DNA of 32,650 nucleotides from assembly GCA_041747435.1 (NCBI GenBank), contig JBGTFE010000099.1, positions 1-32,650 on the forward strand. Direction: 5' to 3'. This DNA is from JBGTFE01 sp041747435 (lineage in GTDB: Bacteria > Acidobacteriota > Blastocatellia > Pyrinomonadales > Pyrinomonadaceae). Shown here piece after piece: positions 15,464 to 22,907 of this stretch. The position numbers and the translations under genes are program-made. The notes beneath the pieces are model-generated. The model made no database searches and was not told where the DNA came from. It saw nothing but the letters and a program-made list of their open reading frames with translations. Positions within the stretch are counted from its first letter, which is position 1. Each line of letters starts with the position of its first letter.

Positions 15464-16789
15464 TCAATTCGTTACGGCTCCATCCGTAAAAACCTGCATG
15501 ATCTCAGCGACCATCCGGTCGTAATCGCCGTCGTATCGCGACAATTCATAGCAGCCGAGCGGATCGGAAATCGCGTGAACAAGGCACTTGTTGCAATATG
15601 TACAAGGCTTCTCCGGAAGATCTTTTCCGGCAGCAAAGGAAAGAACCAGATCGTTATTCGCCACCAGCGGACGAGCGATGGCGACGCCGTCGCACATACC
15701 ATCGGAAATAACTTTGCGGATATACGAAGCCGTTTGAAATCCGCCGGTACACAAGACGGGAATGCTGACGTTTTTCTTGATCTCGTAGGCTTCATCGACA
15801 TTGATGCCCTCCACCTGATCCGGCTTTGTGCGATTCCAGAGAAAATTAAAGATCGGTCGCAGAAGGCGATAACGAAAGAGTAAAAAGTTGCGAAACGTGT
15901 AAACTCCGCTCGGGATCATTGAGCCGTAACTTCGCCCGGCATGCTCGATCGGAAAACCGCCCGGCGGATTTAATGGATGCGGAAACGTGCTTCCCATTGA
16001 AACGTGAATCGCGTCCGCGCCGGCTTCTTCAACCCATTTCGCGACCTGGATCGTGTCTTTGATCACATTGCCTTTTTTTTCCCAAAATGCCAGCGCGTTA
16101 TTTCGATCTTCGGCGCTGAGCTTTACCTGAAAGTGAAAATCATCGCCGACTTCCTTGCGCACCGCCGCCATTATCTCGAGCAAAAAACGCGTGCGGTTTT
16201 CAAGCGAACCGCCGTATTCGTCCTTGCGGTCGTTGATAGCCGAGCTCAAAAATTGATTGATAAGATAACCGTTGCAGGCGTGCAGCTCGATACCGTCGAG
16301 TCCGGCTTCGCGGACGCGGCGCGCGGCATCGGCGAATTGCTGGACGACCATTTTTATCTCGTCGCGCGTCATCGCCTGGCAAAGCAGTCCGTGAAAAGAA
16401 TCCGTTTGGCTCGTCGAACTCAACGCTTTATGCATCGCGTTTTCGATGCCGCCGACGTCCTGCTGCCGCCCGCCGTGGCTGAGCTGCACAATGTATTTGC
16501 AGTCGTGCTCGTGAACACTCTCGCCGACCTTCCGCCAAAATTCGATCTTATCGTCGTGATCGATAACCGCGTAATTTGTAAGTATACGACCGCGAATCGA
16601 AATCGGAACGTGTGACGAAATGATCGCGCCGACGCCGCCTTTTGCAAACTTCGTTTCCCAGTTGATGCGCGTTTGCGTGCCGATGCCATTGTAGTTGTCA
16701 AACTTGCCGGAAATATTCGAGCGGAAAATTCGATTTTTAACTTCGAGATTTCGGAATTTTAGTGGTTCGAAAATGATGTCGTCAGCCAT
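15464..16789 (-). CDS. Old-Yellow-Enzyme-like NADH:flavin oxidoreductase
   Basis: This 441-residue FMN TIM-barrel protein is related to 2,4-dienoyl-CoA reductase and OYE enzymes, which reduce activated C=C bonds. The opening FEPLKFRNLEVKNRIFRSNI and the active-site segment ELHACNGYLINQFLS are typical. CTYCNKC...GC near residues 395-412 recalls the [4Fe-4S] motif of dienoyl-CoA reductases, but the third Cys is one residue closer than their usual CxxCxxxC. The FMN phosphate region is around CTGGF and AIARPLV. No signal peptide is present. In the operon it probably saturates or isomerises an enone produced by a GMC enzyme; this is inference. Confidence 0.9.
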   Translation of the reverse strand: MADDIIFEPLKFRNLEVKNRIFRSNISGKFDNYNGIGTQTRINWETKFAKGGVGAIISSHVPISIRGRILTNYAVIDHDDKIEFWRKVGESVHEHDCKYIVQLSHGGRQQDVGGIENAMHKALSSTSQTDSFHGLLCQAMTRDEIKMVVQQFADAARRVREAGLDGIELHACNGYLINQFLSSAINDRKDEYGGSLENRTRFLLEIMAAVRKEVGDDFHFQVKLSAEDRNNALAFWEKKGNVIKDTIQVAKWVEEAGADAIHVSMGSTFPHPLNPPGGFPIEHAGRSYGSMIPSGVYTFRNFLLFRYRLLRPIFNFLWNRTKPDQVEGINVDEAYEIKKNVSIPVLCTGGFQTASYIRKVISDGMCDGVAIARPLVANNDLVLSFAAGKDLPEKPCTYCNKCLVHAISDPLGCYELSRYDGDYDRMVAEIMQVFTDGAVTN

Positions 16790-16815
16790 TCGTTCGATTC
16801 CTCACGGGATAATTT

Positions 16816-17730
16816 TTACTTTCTCTTTGCCACCAATTGCTGTGCAGTTTCGCCATATTTTTCGACGAGCGACGGATCCGGCGGCGCGAGCCATTCTTCG
16901 CTTAAAGTCAGATCGACGACGCTTTCCAAACCTTCAGGCGGCGCTTTCGGCATCTCGTCGTAAAGAATGAACCAGCTCTCGCAGCCGTCATCGAGAATTC
17001 CGGTCGTATTTGGCAAAAACGCCGTCATCACCGGATTCGGATCGATCTCCAAATCCTTCAGCGGCTGCACGCGCGGATGATCGCCGAGCGTGATCGTCGC
17101 CGAGCCTTTTTTGAACAGAGAAAAGCCGCATTTGCTCTGGAAAAAAATGCGCGAGCGCATCATCATTCCGCGGAATTCGCAATAATTTACCGCGCCGATG
17201 CTCAATGGCAGCCAGTTGCTTTTCGGTTTTTCGATCTCGATCTTCATCGCAAATTGCCCGTCTTTATCGTATTGGCTGCTGATGGTTTTCTCGCCGATTA
17301 TGAAGTCACAATTGGCCTGATGCTTTGGCATACCCCAAATTCCCTTTCCGCCTTTTACAGAGATCTCGCTGCTCACCGGAAGGTCGTAGACGTATTGACC
17401 GGTTCCGTAATGTTTCCAGAAAAGCCCAGGAAGCAATCGCGGCGCGCGCCTTTTTCCGCGCGTGCAGGCGATGGCGATGCTGTATTCGATATATTTACCG
17501 ATAACCGTATCGACGTAATTAATTACAGTGATGACCAATAGCCCTTTGTTCCAAAGCCGAAATGGATGAACGTCCTTTCCCGGGATCAGCCGCTTTGCTT
17601 TTTCCGCGTTGATGCCGAAGACCGCCATCAAAGCCGGCGTGTCGGCGCAGGCGATCGGCATTTTATATGGAATATGGTCGACCAGCGAATAAAATCCTTT
17701 CTGGCTTGTCAATCTTTTGGGCAGCGACAT
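16816..17730 (-). CDS. Acetoacetate-decarboxylase-like protein
   Basis: This 304-residue protein belongs by pattern to the acetoacetate decarboxylase superfamily. The central GIWGMPKHQA matches the catalytic PKK segment: the Schiff-base Lys is K136, but the neighbouring Lys that lowers its pKa is His (H137). The enzyme might decarboxylate a beta-keto acid, or act on another carbonyl through an imine. The start is set at 17730 (MSLPKRL) because AAGGAG lies 8 nt upstream. A TTG two codons earlier is less likely. The start comes 2 bases after the hydrolase stop, so the two are probably translationally coupled. Confidence 0.85.
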   Translation of the reverse strand: MSLPKRLTSQKGFYSLVDHIPYKMPIACADTPALMAVFGINAEKAKRLIPGKDVHPFRLWNKGLLVITVINYVDTVIGKYIEYSIAIACTRGKRRAPRLLPGLFWKHYGTGQYVYDLPVSSEISVKGGKGIWGMPKHQANCDFIIGEKTISSQYDKDGQFAMKIEIEKPKSNWLPLSIGAVNYCEFRGMMMRSRIFFQSKCGFSLFKKGSATITLGDHPRVQPLKDLEIDPNPVMTAFLPNTTGILDDGCESWFILYDEMPKAPPEGLESVVDLTLSEEWLAPPDPSLVEKYGETAQQLVAKRK

Positions 17731-17732
17731 AT

Positions 17733-18782
17733 TCAAGTCTCCTTTTCCAGTTCCGCGAACATTAGCGGAAATGTATCGCGAGCGGCGTTTTTTCCCATAA
17801 ATACGTCAAGATGTCCGTATTCGGAAAAGACATTCAGCGAGTGATAATTCTTTCTTAACCCATCAAAATATTCGTAACTTTTTATTTGGCTTTGCGGCAA
17901 AAAGCAAAGATTCTTTTTACCCGCAAAAAAGGCGAACCGCGCGTCCGTTTGCGGTTCCTGCGCGGTGAAGTCTTCGGGCAGCTCCTTTTTGCCTTCGACG
18001 GAAATTAAATTTCCTTTCTTTACGCATCGAGCCATTTGCTCAAAAAAGGTCATCGGCACGCTCGCAAACTCATCTTTAAGCCAGACGTCGTGCGTTTCCG
18101 CGTTTAGATTTTCGTGTCGCCACAGCGCGGGAAAACCTGTCCCGTAAGTGAAGCTCACTTGCTTGCAAACCTCGTTGTCACATTCATGATGCGTCAGTCT
18201 GACAAGCAGAGAAACAAGCTTGGCGGGAAAATTCGGCGCATTTACGCCCCAATGCGGATTGAGATAATCGGTAATCAGTTTTATGAGCGGCACCGCGATC
18301 TTCAGTTTTGTTTCCGAGAAAGCCGGCACGATCGGATGAAGCGAAACGGCATTTGTCACGATCGTTTTCACCTCAGGTAGCAAGCCCGCAACCGCCGCCA
18401 TCGTGAAACTCGTCGAACCTTGGCAGTGGATAACGGCTTTGATCTTATCCGCGCCGGTTTCCTTAACAACCGTTCTAACTGCGTTTGGATGATCGTAGAC
18501 CGCCGCTTGATCGAGCGTCCAGGGCGTTGGCGCAAAGTCGATGCTCGCGCGCCAGTTTTCAAGCCAAACGTCGTAACCGCGAGCGATAAGATAATCTACA
18601 AATGTAGTTTCGACCGGAGCGCGAAAGATATTGGCGCGAACTCCCGCGCCGTGTACGAGCAAAACCGGACCTTTCGTCGGCGCGCCAACGCCGCGCACAT
18701 TGATTACGTTCAACTCAAATCCGTCGCCCGCGGTAAAAGGCACAACGCGCTCATCGTATTTTTTCGGTTCGTTTGGATTCAT
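17733..18782 (-). CDS. Alpha/beta hydrolase with a probable Cys nucleophile
   Basis: This 349-residue alpha/beta-hydrolase has the oxyanion segment LLVHGAGVRANIF (41-53) and the lipase-like VWLENWRAS (72-80). The nucleophile elbow, AVIHCQGSTSF, places Cys (C120) where most relatives have Ser, as in PHA synthases and dienelactone hydrolases. The catalytic His is H324 (EYGHLDVFMG). The acid is unclear: the expected loop reads FFAGKKNLCFLP. Related hydrolase domains occur, as I recall, fused to cholesterol-oxidase-like GMC domains in other bacteria; here the two are adjacent genes 6 bases apart. Hydrolysis of a thioester, lactone or steroid ester is possible. Confidence 0.85.
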   Translation of the reverse strand: MNPNEPKKYDERVVPFTAGDGFELNVINVRGVGAPTKGPVLLVHGAGVRANIFRAPVETTFVDYLIARGYDVWLENWRASIDFAPTPWTLDQAAVYDHPNAVRTVVKETGADKIKAVIHCQGSTSFTMAAVAGLLPEVKTIVTNAVSLHPIVPAFSETKLKIAVPLIKLITDYLNPHWGVNAPNFPAKLVSLLVRLTHHECDNEVCKQVSFTYGTGFPALWRHENLNAETHDVWLKDEFASVPMTFFEQMARCVKKGNLISVEGKKELPEDFTAQEPQTDARFAFFAGKKNLCFLPQSQIKSYEYFDGLRKNYHSLNVFSEYGHLDVFMGKNAARDTFPLMFAELEKET

Positions 18783-18788
18783 GAAATT

Positions 18789-20549
18789 TCAAACCACACT
18801 CTTGTACTCTTCAATAATATGCTCGGCGGCGCGATCGGAAATTGCCGCTATCGTCATCGAAGGATTAGGACCGACCGGTCCAGGCATGATCGAGCCGTCC
18901 ATAACGTATAGACCCGGATAATCAAAAACTTCGCCGTAGGTATTGACCACACCTTCGGTTTTATCGCGTCCCATCGGAGCGCCGCCGAGCGGATGAGCCG
19001 TCAGAACCTGGTGGAAGAATTTGTAGCTCGGATTGTCCATGTATTCGGCGTTCAACGCGCCGGCGATGCCTCTGACGATTCTCTCAACGCGGTCGTAATA
19101 TTCCTGCGATTTCTTAATTTTCCAATCGCAGTCGAGATAGCCTTTGTCATCAAGCGACAACTTTCCGTTCGGAATATCGCGCCCCATCGTAAGAACCGGC
19201 AGCGAGCTTTTTGAAGTCGCGCAGTCGCCGATCAAAGCCGCGATCTCGCTGTCAAGATCGGCATCTCTATTTAGACCAACACGATATTTAAGAAACATTT
19301 TGCCGAACTGAACTGCGCGCCCGAGAAGACTTGCAAAGCCGGTCAACTCGGCTGCCCAGCTTAAAAGGTATGGATTTCCGCCGTCTTCGACGTAAAATCC
19401 GCGACCTTGGTCGCCTAATCCATCGAGCGTATCGCCGAGCCGGATCGCACTCGTTATAACAGGACCGAAGCTCGGATCGAGATTGCGCGGTACGCATTTT
19501 CCATTTTTCTTTTCCTGACTGTTGAGCAGGAATGAGAGCAGATCGCCGTTGACGCAAAATCGCGAGCCGAGTATTTTTTTGTCGATATTCGGAAACTTTG
19601 CAAGATTTTTGAAAAGGAGATAAGGGCTCCCAAATGTTCCCGCGGAAATTATCAAGCGGTCGCACGTGATCGTAAGTTCTTTGGCGGGTTCGGCTTCCCA
19701 GCTATCCGGATCGTGTTTCAAGTAAGTTACCGAATAGCCGCTGCCGTTGCTGTTTGGAGCAAAAGATTTCACTTCGCACAGCGTTCTGATGTCGGCTTGC
19801 TGATGATGCGCCGCGGTGATGTATGTGTAGTCGAGCGTGTTTTTGCTGCCCGTGTTGCAGCCGATATCGCACTCACCGCAGAGTACGCACGTGTAGCGAG
19901 TTTTTCCGTGATAATTTTTTTTATCTTCTTCTTCAAATATCGGTTCGCCGATAACGGGCGGATTATTTAGGTTGTCGGGATTGTCCGGGTCGTCGACGTG
20001 ATGCCGCCTAAAGCTGACCGCCAAATTTAGCGGTATCCATTCGACCGTATCGTGCTTACATTTTTCTTTTAATTTCGCGGCTGCCTCGATCATCGCCAAA
20101 GTCTTAGGCGGCTCAGGAAATCGCGGAACACCGAGCGGATATTTTTGCGCGTTCATCATGCGGTCGACGTTGTCGTAATGCGGTTCGAGATCGTCTCGCG
20201 TCACAACCCAGTTCTCGTAACCGCCTTTTTCAAGGTCGCGGACAAACCATTTTGCATCTTTGCGAATGATGATGTTTGCGTAAATAAGCGAACCGCCGCC
20301 GAGCCCGCTTGATACGAGCGCGCCCGAACCCTTGAACGACCAAAGGTTGTACATTCCGAATAACCCTTTGTCGGGTTCCCAAAAATTGTTCCTTAATTCA
20401 AAAGGCGCGCGCGGAAATGAAAAAGGCGGATAAGCTTTGCCGCGTTCCAGAAGGCAAACCCGCAAACCCGCTTCGGCTAATCTGTAAGCCATAACCGAAC
20501 CGCCGAAACCCGATCCGATGATAACCGCGTCAAATTCGATATTGTTCAT
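18789..20549 (-). CDS. GMC-family flavin oxidoreductase, cholesterol-oxidase-like (first copy)
   Basis: This 586-residue first gene of the operon has the FAD Rossmann motif GSGFGG (12-17), LLERGKAYPP, and the GMC end TAHPLGGAPMG with GPNPSMTIAAIS, giving the catalytic His/Asn pair. The Cys cluster C221-x2-C224-x2-C227-x3-C231 (CVLCGECDIGC) has the geometry of an Fe-S site. The protein begins directly with the FAD domain, so it is cytoplasmic or exported with a partner. It probably oxidises a hydroxyl group on a hydrophobic substrate and passes electrons on, rather than making H2O2. An AGGA Shine-Dalgarno precedes the ATG at 20549. Confidence 0.9.
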   Translation of the reverse strand: MNNIEFDAVIIGSGFGGSVMAYRLAEAGLRVCLLERGKAYPPFSFPRAPFELRNNFWEPDKGLFGMYNLWSFKGSGALVSSGLGGGSLIYANIIIRKDAKWFVRDLEKGGYENWVVTRDDLEPHYDNVDRMMNAQKYPLGVPRFPEPPKTLAMIEAAAKLKEKCKHDTVEWIPLNLAVSFRRHHVDDPDNPDNLNNPPVIGEPIFEEEDKKNYHGKTRYTCVLCGECDIGCNTGSKNTLDYTYITAAHHQQADIRTLCEVKSFAPNSNGSGYSVTYLKHDPDSWEAEPAKELTITCDRLIISAGTFGSPYLLFKNLAKFPNIDKKILGSRFCVNGDLLSFLLNSQEKKNGKCVPRNLDPSFGPVITSAIRLGDTLDGLGDQGRGFYVEDGGNPYLLSWAAELTGFASLLGRAVQFGKMFLKYRVGLNRDADLDSEIAALIGDCATSKSSLPVLTMGRDIPNGKLSLDDKGYLDCDWKIKKSQEYYDRVERIVRGIAGALNAEYMDNPSYKFFHQVLTAHPLGGAPMGRDKTEGVVNTYGEVFDYPGLYVMDGSIMPGPVGPNPSMTIAAISDRAAEHIIEEYKSVV

Positions 20550-20629
20550 AAAAAAATCCTAAATTTTCAGCCCGAGTCTACCGCAAGCGCGAAATGGTTT
20601 ATTGGCACGTCTCGGTGGTTTTCAAAACG

Positions 20630-20661
20630 CAAAAAGCCGAATATCTTTTGATATTCAGCTT
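20630..20661 (-). terminator. Intrinsic terminator upstream of the GMC operon
   Basis: On the minus strand a 12-bp stem with one mismatch (20650-20661 paired with 20634-20645, loop AAAA) is followed by TTTTTG. It lies about 80 bases before the first operon gene and 345 bases after thyA. Confidence 0.75.
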
Positions 20662-20711
20662 CAAATCCTCTTACTAAATTCCGTTCTTAAGTTGCGGAAG
20701 ATTCCCAACAT
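20661..20711 (-). CDS. Possible 16-residue leader peptide
   Basis: AGAGG (20717-20721) lies 5 nt before the ATG at 20711. The frame encodes MLGIFRNLRTEFSKRI, a basic amphipathic peptide, and its stop falls at the base of the terminator stem. Position just before a terminator is typical of leader peptides in attenuation. No run of one amino acid points to a particular signal. Confidence 0.35.
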   Translation of the reverse strand: MLGIFRNLRTEFSKRI

Positions 20712-20904
20712 ATCTGCCTCTTCGATTTGATAGATCAAATCAATTAAAGCTTTAACTAAACTGAAAATTTAAGTCGCAGATTCCACAACCTAAAAGCCCT
20801 TTTTTTTCAACACCGCGTTGAATTTAGTTCTAGCCTGTCTTCTTACGGAAATACTCTTTTCCCCGTCGAATATTTCCTTAAAGCCTTATGTCCTCGGTGA
20901 ACTT

Positions 20905-20934
20905 AAGCTAACACAGGTTAAAATCGGATGTCAA
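20905..20934 (-). promoter_or_regulatory. Promoter of the leader/sRNA
   Basis: On the minus strand a perfect -35 TTGACA (20929-20934) is followed after 18 bp by TAGCTT (20905-20910) as -10. It could drive the GMC operon through the leader. No thyA terminator was seen between 20911 and 21005. Confidence 0.6.
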
Positions 20935-21005
20935 TAATTTTTTGAAAAACTAAAGAATTTATGTTTGAAACAAGTATGGAACCGTCAATTTTACTCCGTC
21001 GGAAT

Positions 21006-21836
21006 CTACACAGCGACGGCGGCTTTTATTGGGGAATGCGATTGATAATTTGACAGCTCAAAATCTTCGAAGCGGTAATCAAAGACCGAGTCCGGTTTGC
21101 GATGCATAACCAATTTTGGCAAAGGAAACGGCTCGCGCGACAATTGGAGTTTTACCTGTTCGAGATGGTTTGAATAGATGTGAAGATCGCCGAAAGTGTG
21201 GACAAAATCGCCGGCTTCCAGATCGCAAACGTGTGCGATCATATGCGTCAAAAGCGCGTAAGAAGAAATATTAAAAGGAACTCCGAGAAAGGCGTCGGCG
21301 CTGCGCTGATAAAGTTGGCAGTGCAGGATCTTTTCGTTTTCGACCTTAAACTGAAACAATGTATGACACGGCGGAAGCGCAACGTTATCGCACGTTTCGG
21401 GATTCCAGCCTGTGACTATCAGACGGCGCGAATTCGGGTTCGTTTCGATTTCTTTTATCAAGCGCGCGATCTGGTCGACACCGTTCATTTTTGGATAATC
21501 GCCGCCAAAGCTCCGCCAAAGATAGCCGTAAACTTCGCCGAGATCGCCTCCTTTCCGATTGAATTTTGCGGTCTGTTCGGGCGTTGCCCATTCTGCCCAA
21601 ATATCGACGCCCCGCGCATTCAAGTTTTTCTCGTTCGTATCGCCCGACAAAAACCAAAACAATTCTTCGGCGACCCATCTGAACGGAACTCGTTTTGTAG
21701 TAACGATCGGGAAACCTTCTCGCAGATCGTATCGCGTTTGATAACCGAAGACCGAAATTGTGCCGACGCCCGTTCGGTCTTCGTGGCGCGTGCCTTCATC
21801 CAGAATATGGCGTAAAAGTTCGTGATATTGCCGCAT
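21006..21836 (-). CDS. thyA: Thymidylate synthase
   Basis: This 276-residue ThyA converts dUMP to dTMP with methylene-tetrahydrofolate. It has the phosphate-binding RTGVGT (21-26), the catalytic Cys C157 in ALPPCHTLFQF, the following QRSADAFLGVPFNISSYALL and HTFGDLHIYSNH, and a C-terminal tail ending KAAVAV. Length is typical of the E. coli-like form. No folA (dihydrofolate reductase) is adjacent on the left; the next gene to the right diverges. Confidence 0.96.
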   Translation of the reverse strand: MRQYHELLRHILDEGTRHEDRTGVGTISVFGYQTRYDLREGFPIVTTKRVPFRWVAEELFWFLSGDTNEKNLNARGVDIWAEWATPEQTAKFNRKGGDLGEVYGYLWRSFGGDYPKMNGVDQIARLIKEIETNPNSRRLIVTGWNPETCDNVALPPCHTLFQFKVENEKILHCQLYQRSADAFLGVPFNISSYALLTHMIAHVCDLEAGDFVHTFGDLHIYSNHLEQVKLQLSREPFPLPKLVMHRKPDSVFDYRFEDFELSNYQSHSPIKAAVAV

Positions 21837-21902
21837 TGTAATTTGTGGAATTTTCTTCTTAAAGTTACCATAAATTTTTCTCTTTTGGGAACGGTAACCG
21901 GA

Positions 21903-22901
21903 ATGAAAGAAAAACTGTTAGATCTTTTAGCTTGCCCGAGCTGCGGCGGCGACATTTTGCTGGCGTATGCGAGCAAATACGAAGATCGCGAAATTATCGA
22001 CGCCGTTTTGACGTGCAAAAAATGCTCGCGCGAATACAAAGTCTCGCGCGGCGTTCCGCGCTTTGCTGATCTTTCCAAAATCGAAGAAGAAAAAGCGGAA
22101 ACCGCCGAAAATTTCGGTTGGCAGTGGACGCATTTTACGCAGGAAGACGAAAAATACAACGAGCAATTTCTTGGTTGGCTGCAGCCCGTTGCGCCCGAGT
22201 TTTTTCAAGACAAGATCGTGCTTGAAGGCGGCTGCGGCAAAGGAAGACACACGCGTCTGGCGGCGGAATGGGGCGCAAAAGAAGTCGTCGGCATCGATTT
22301 GAGCGCGGCGGTCGAAACTGCTTACGGAGTCACGCGCAATCTGCCGAACGTCCATATCGTTCAAGCCGATATTTACAAGCTTCCTTTTAAGAAATCCTTC
22401 GATTACGCCTTCTCGGTCGGCGTTCTGCATCACACGCCCGATCCGAAAAAAGCATTTGTTTCGCTTGCCGGAAAAGTTACAAAAGGCGGCGCGCTTTCCG
22501 CTTGGGTTTACGGCTCGGAAAACAACGAATGGATCACAAATTATGTTTCGCCGATGCGCGAGAGTTTTACCTCGCGCCTTTCACAGCCGGCGCTTTATCA
22601 ACTTTCAAAATTGCCCGCGCTGGGCGTTTTTCTCGCAACAAAATTGGTTTACAAACCAATGAATATGGGCGCAAAACCGATCGCCGAAAAGCTTTTTTAC
22701 AACGATTATCTTTATTACATCTCGCGTTTCGGCTGGCGCGAACAGCACAATATTGTCTTTGATCACTTGGTCGCGCCGACGGCATTTTATATTTCGCGCG
22801 ACGAATTTGAAGATTGGTGGACGGATATCGGCGCGGAAAACGTGGAGATTATCTGGCATAATCAAAATAGTTGGTGTGGCTTTGGAGAACTACAGAAGTG
22901 A
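21903..22901 (+). CDS. SAM-dependent methyltransferase with Trm112-like zinc ribbon
   Basis: This 332-residue protein has an N-terminal Trm112/YcaR-like zinc ribbon (C11/C14 and C38/C41; MKEKLLDLLACPSCGG) followed by a class I methyltransferase fold. SAM motif I is VLEGGCGKGRH (107-117), the acidic ribose contact is in VVGIDLS, and the post-II segment is FSVGVLHHTPDP. The ATG at 21903 is chosen because the zinc ribbon begins there; the frame stays open upstream to 21822. The substrate is unknown; fused ribbon-methyltransferases are common in glycan and natural-product clusters. Another methyltransferase follows after the AT-rich gene. Confidence 0.88.
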   Translation: MKEKLLDLLACPSCGGDILLAYASKYEDREIIDAVLTCKKCSREYKVSRGVPRFADLSKIEEEKAETAENFGWQWTHFTQEDEKYNEQFLGWLQPVAPEFFQDKIVLEGGCGKGRHTRLAAEWGAKEVVGIDLSAAVETAYGVTRNLPNVHIVQADIYKLPFKKSFDYAFSVGVLHHTPDPKKAFVSLAGKVTKGGALSAWVYGSENNEWITNYVSPMRESFTSRLSQPALYQLSKLPALGVFLATKLVYKPMNMGAKPIAEKLFYNDYLYYISRFGWREQHNIVFDHLVAPTAFYISRDEFEDWWTDIGAENVEIIWHNQNSWCGFGELQK

Positions 22902-22907
22902 AGTTTT

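Larger units (their letters stand above)
20630..20898 (-). ncRNA. Structured leader or small RNA upstream of the GMC operon
   Basis: A promoter (20905-20934) and a terminator (20630-20661) delimit a transcript of about 270 nt. Perfect stems inside include 20847-20853/20871-20877 (7 bp), 20806-20811/20817-20822 (6 bp), 20724-20730/20735-20741 (7 bp) and the longer-range 20712-20717/20776-20781 (6 bp). The last covers the spacer between the ribosome site and start codon of a 16-codon frame. I could not match it to tmRNA, RNase P RNA, SRP RNA, 6S RNA or a known riboswitch. It may be an attenuator leader for the operon or an independent sRNA. Confidence 0.5.

Noticed and set aside
13822..15489. 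A 555-codon open frame on the plus strand opposite a cytochrome gene
   Set aside because: It is antisense to the haem sites and membrane anchor of the cytochrome. Its protein is Arg/His-rich without domains, as expected from the complementary frame of a coding gene.
20630..20898. 6S RNA, tmRNA or riboswitch identity for the leader
   Set aside because: There is no tRNA-like end, no tag frame, no recognisable 6S bulge and no aptamer motif that I can name.
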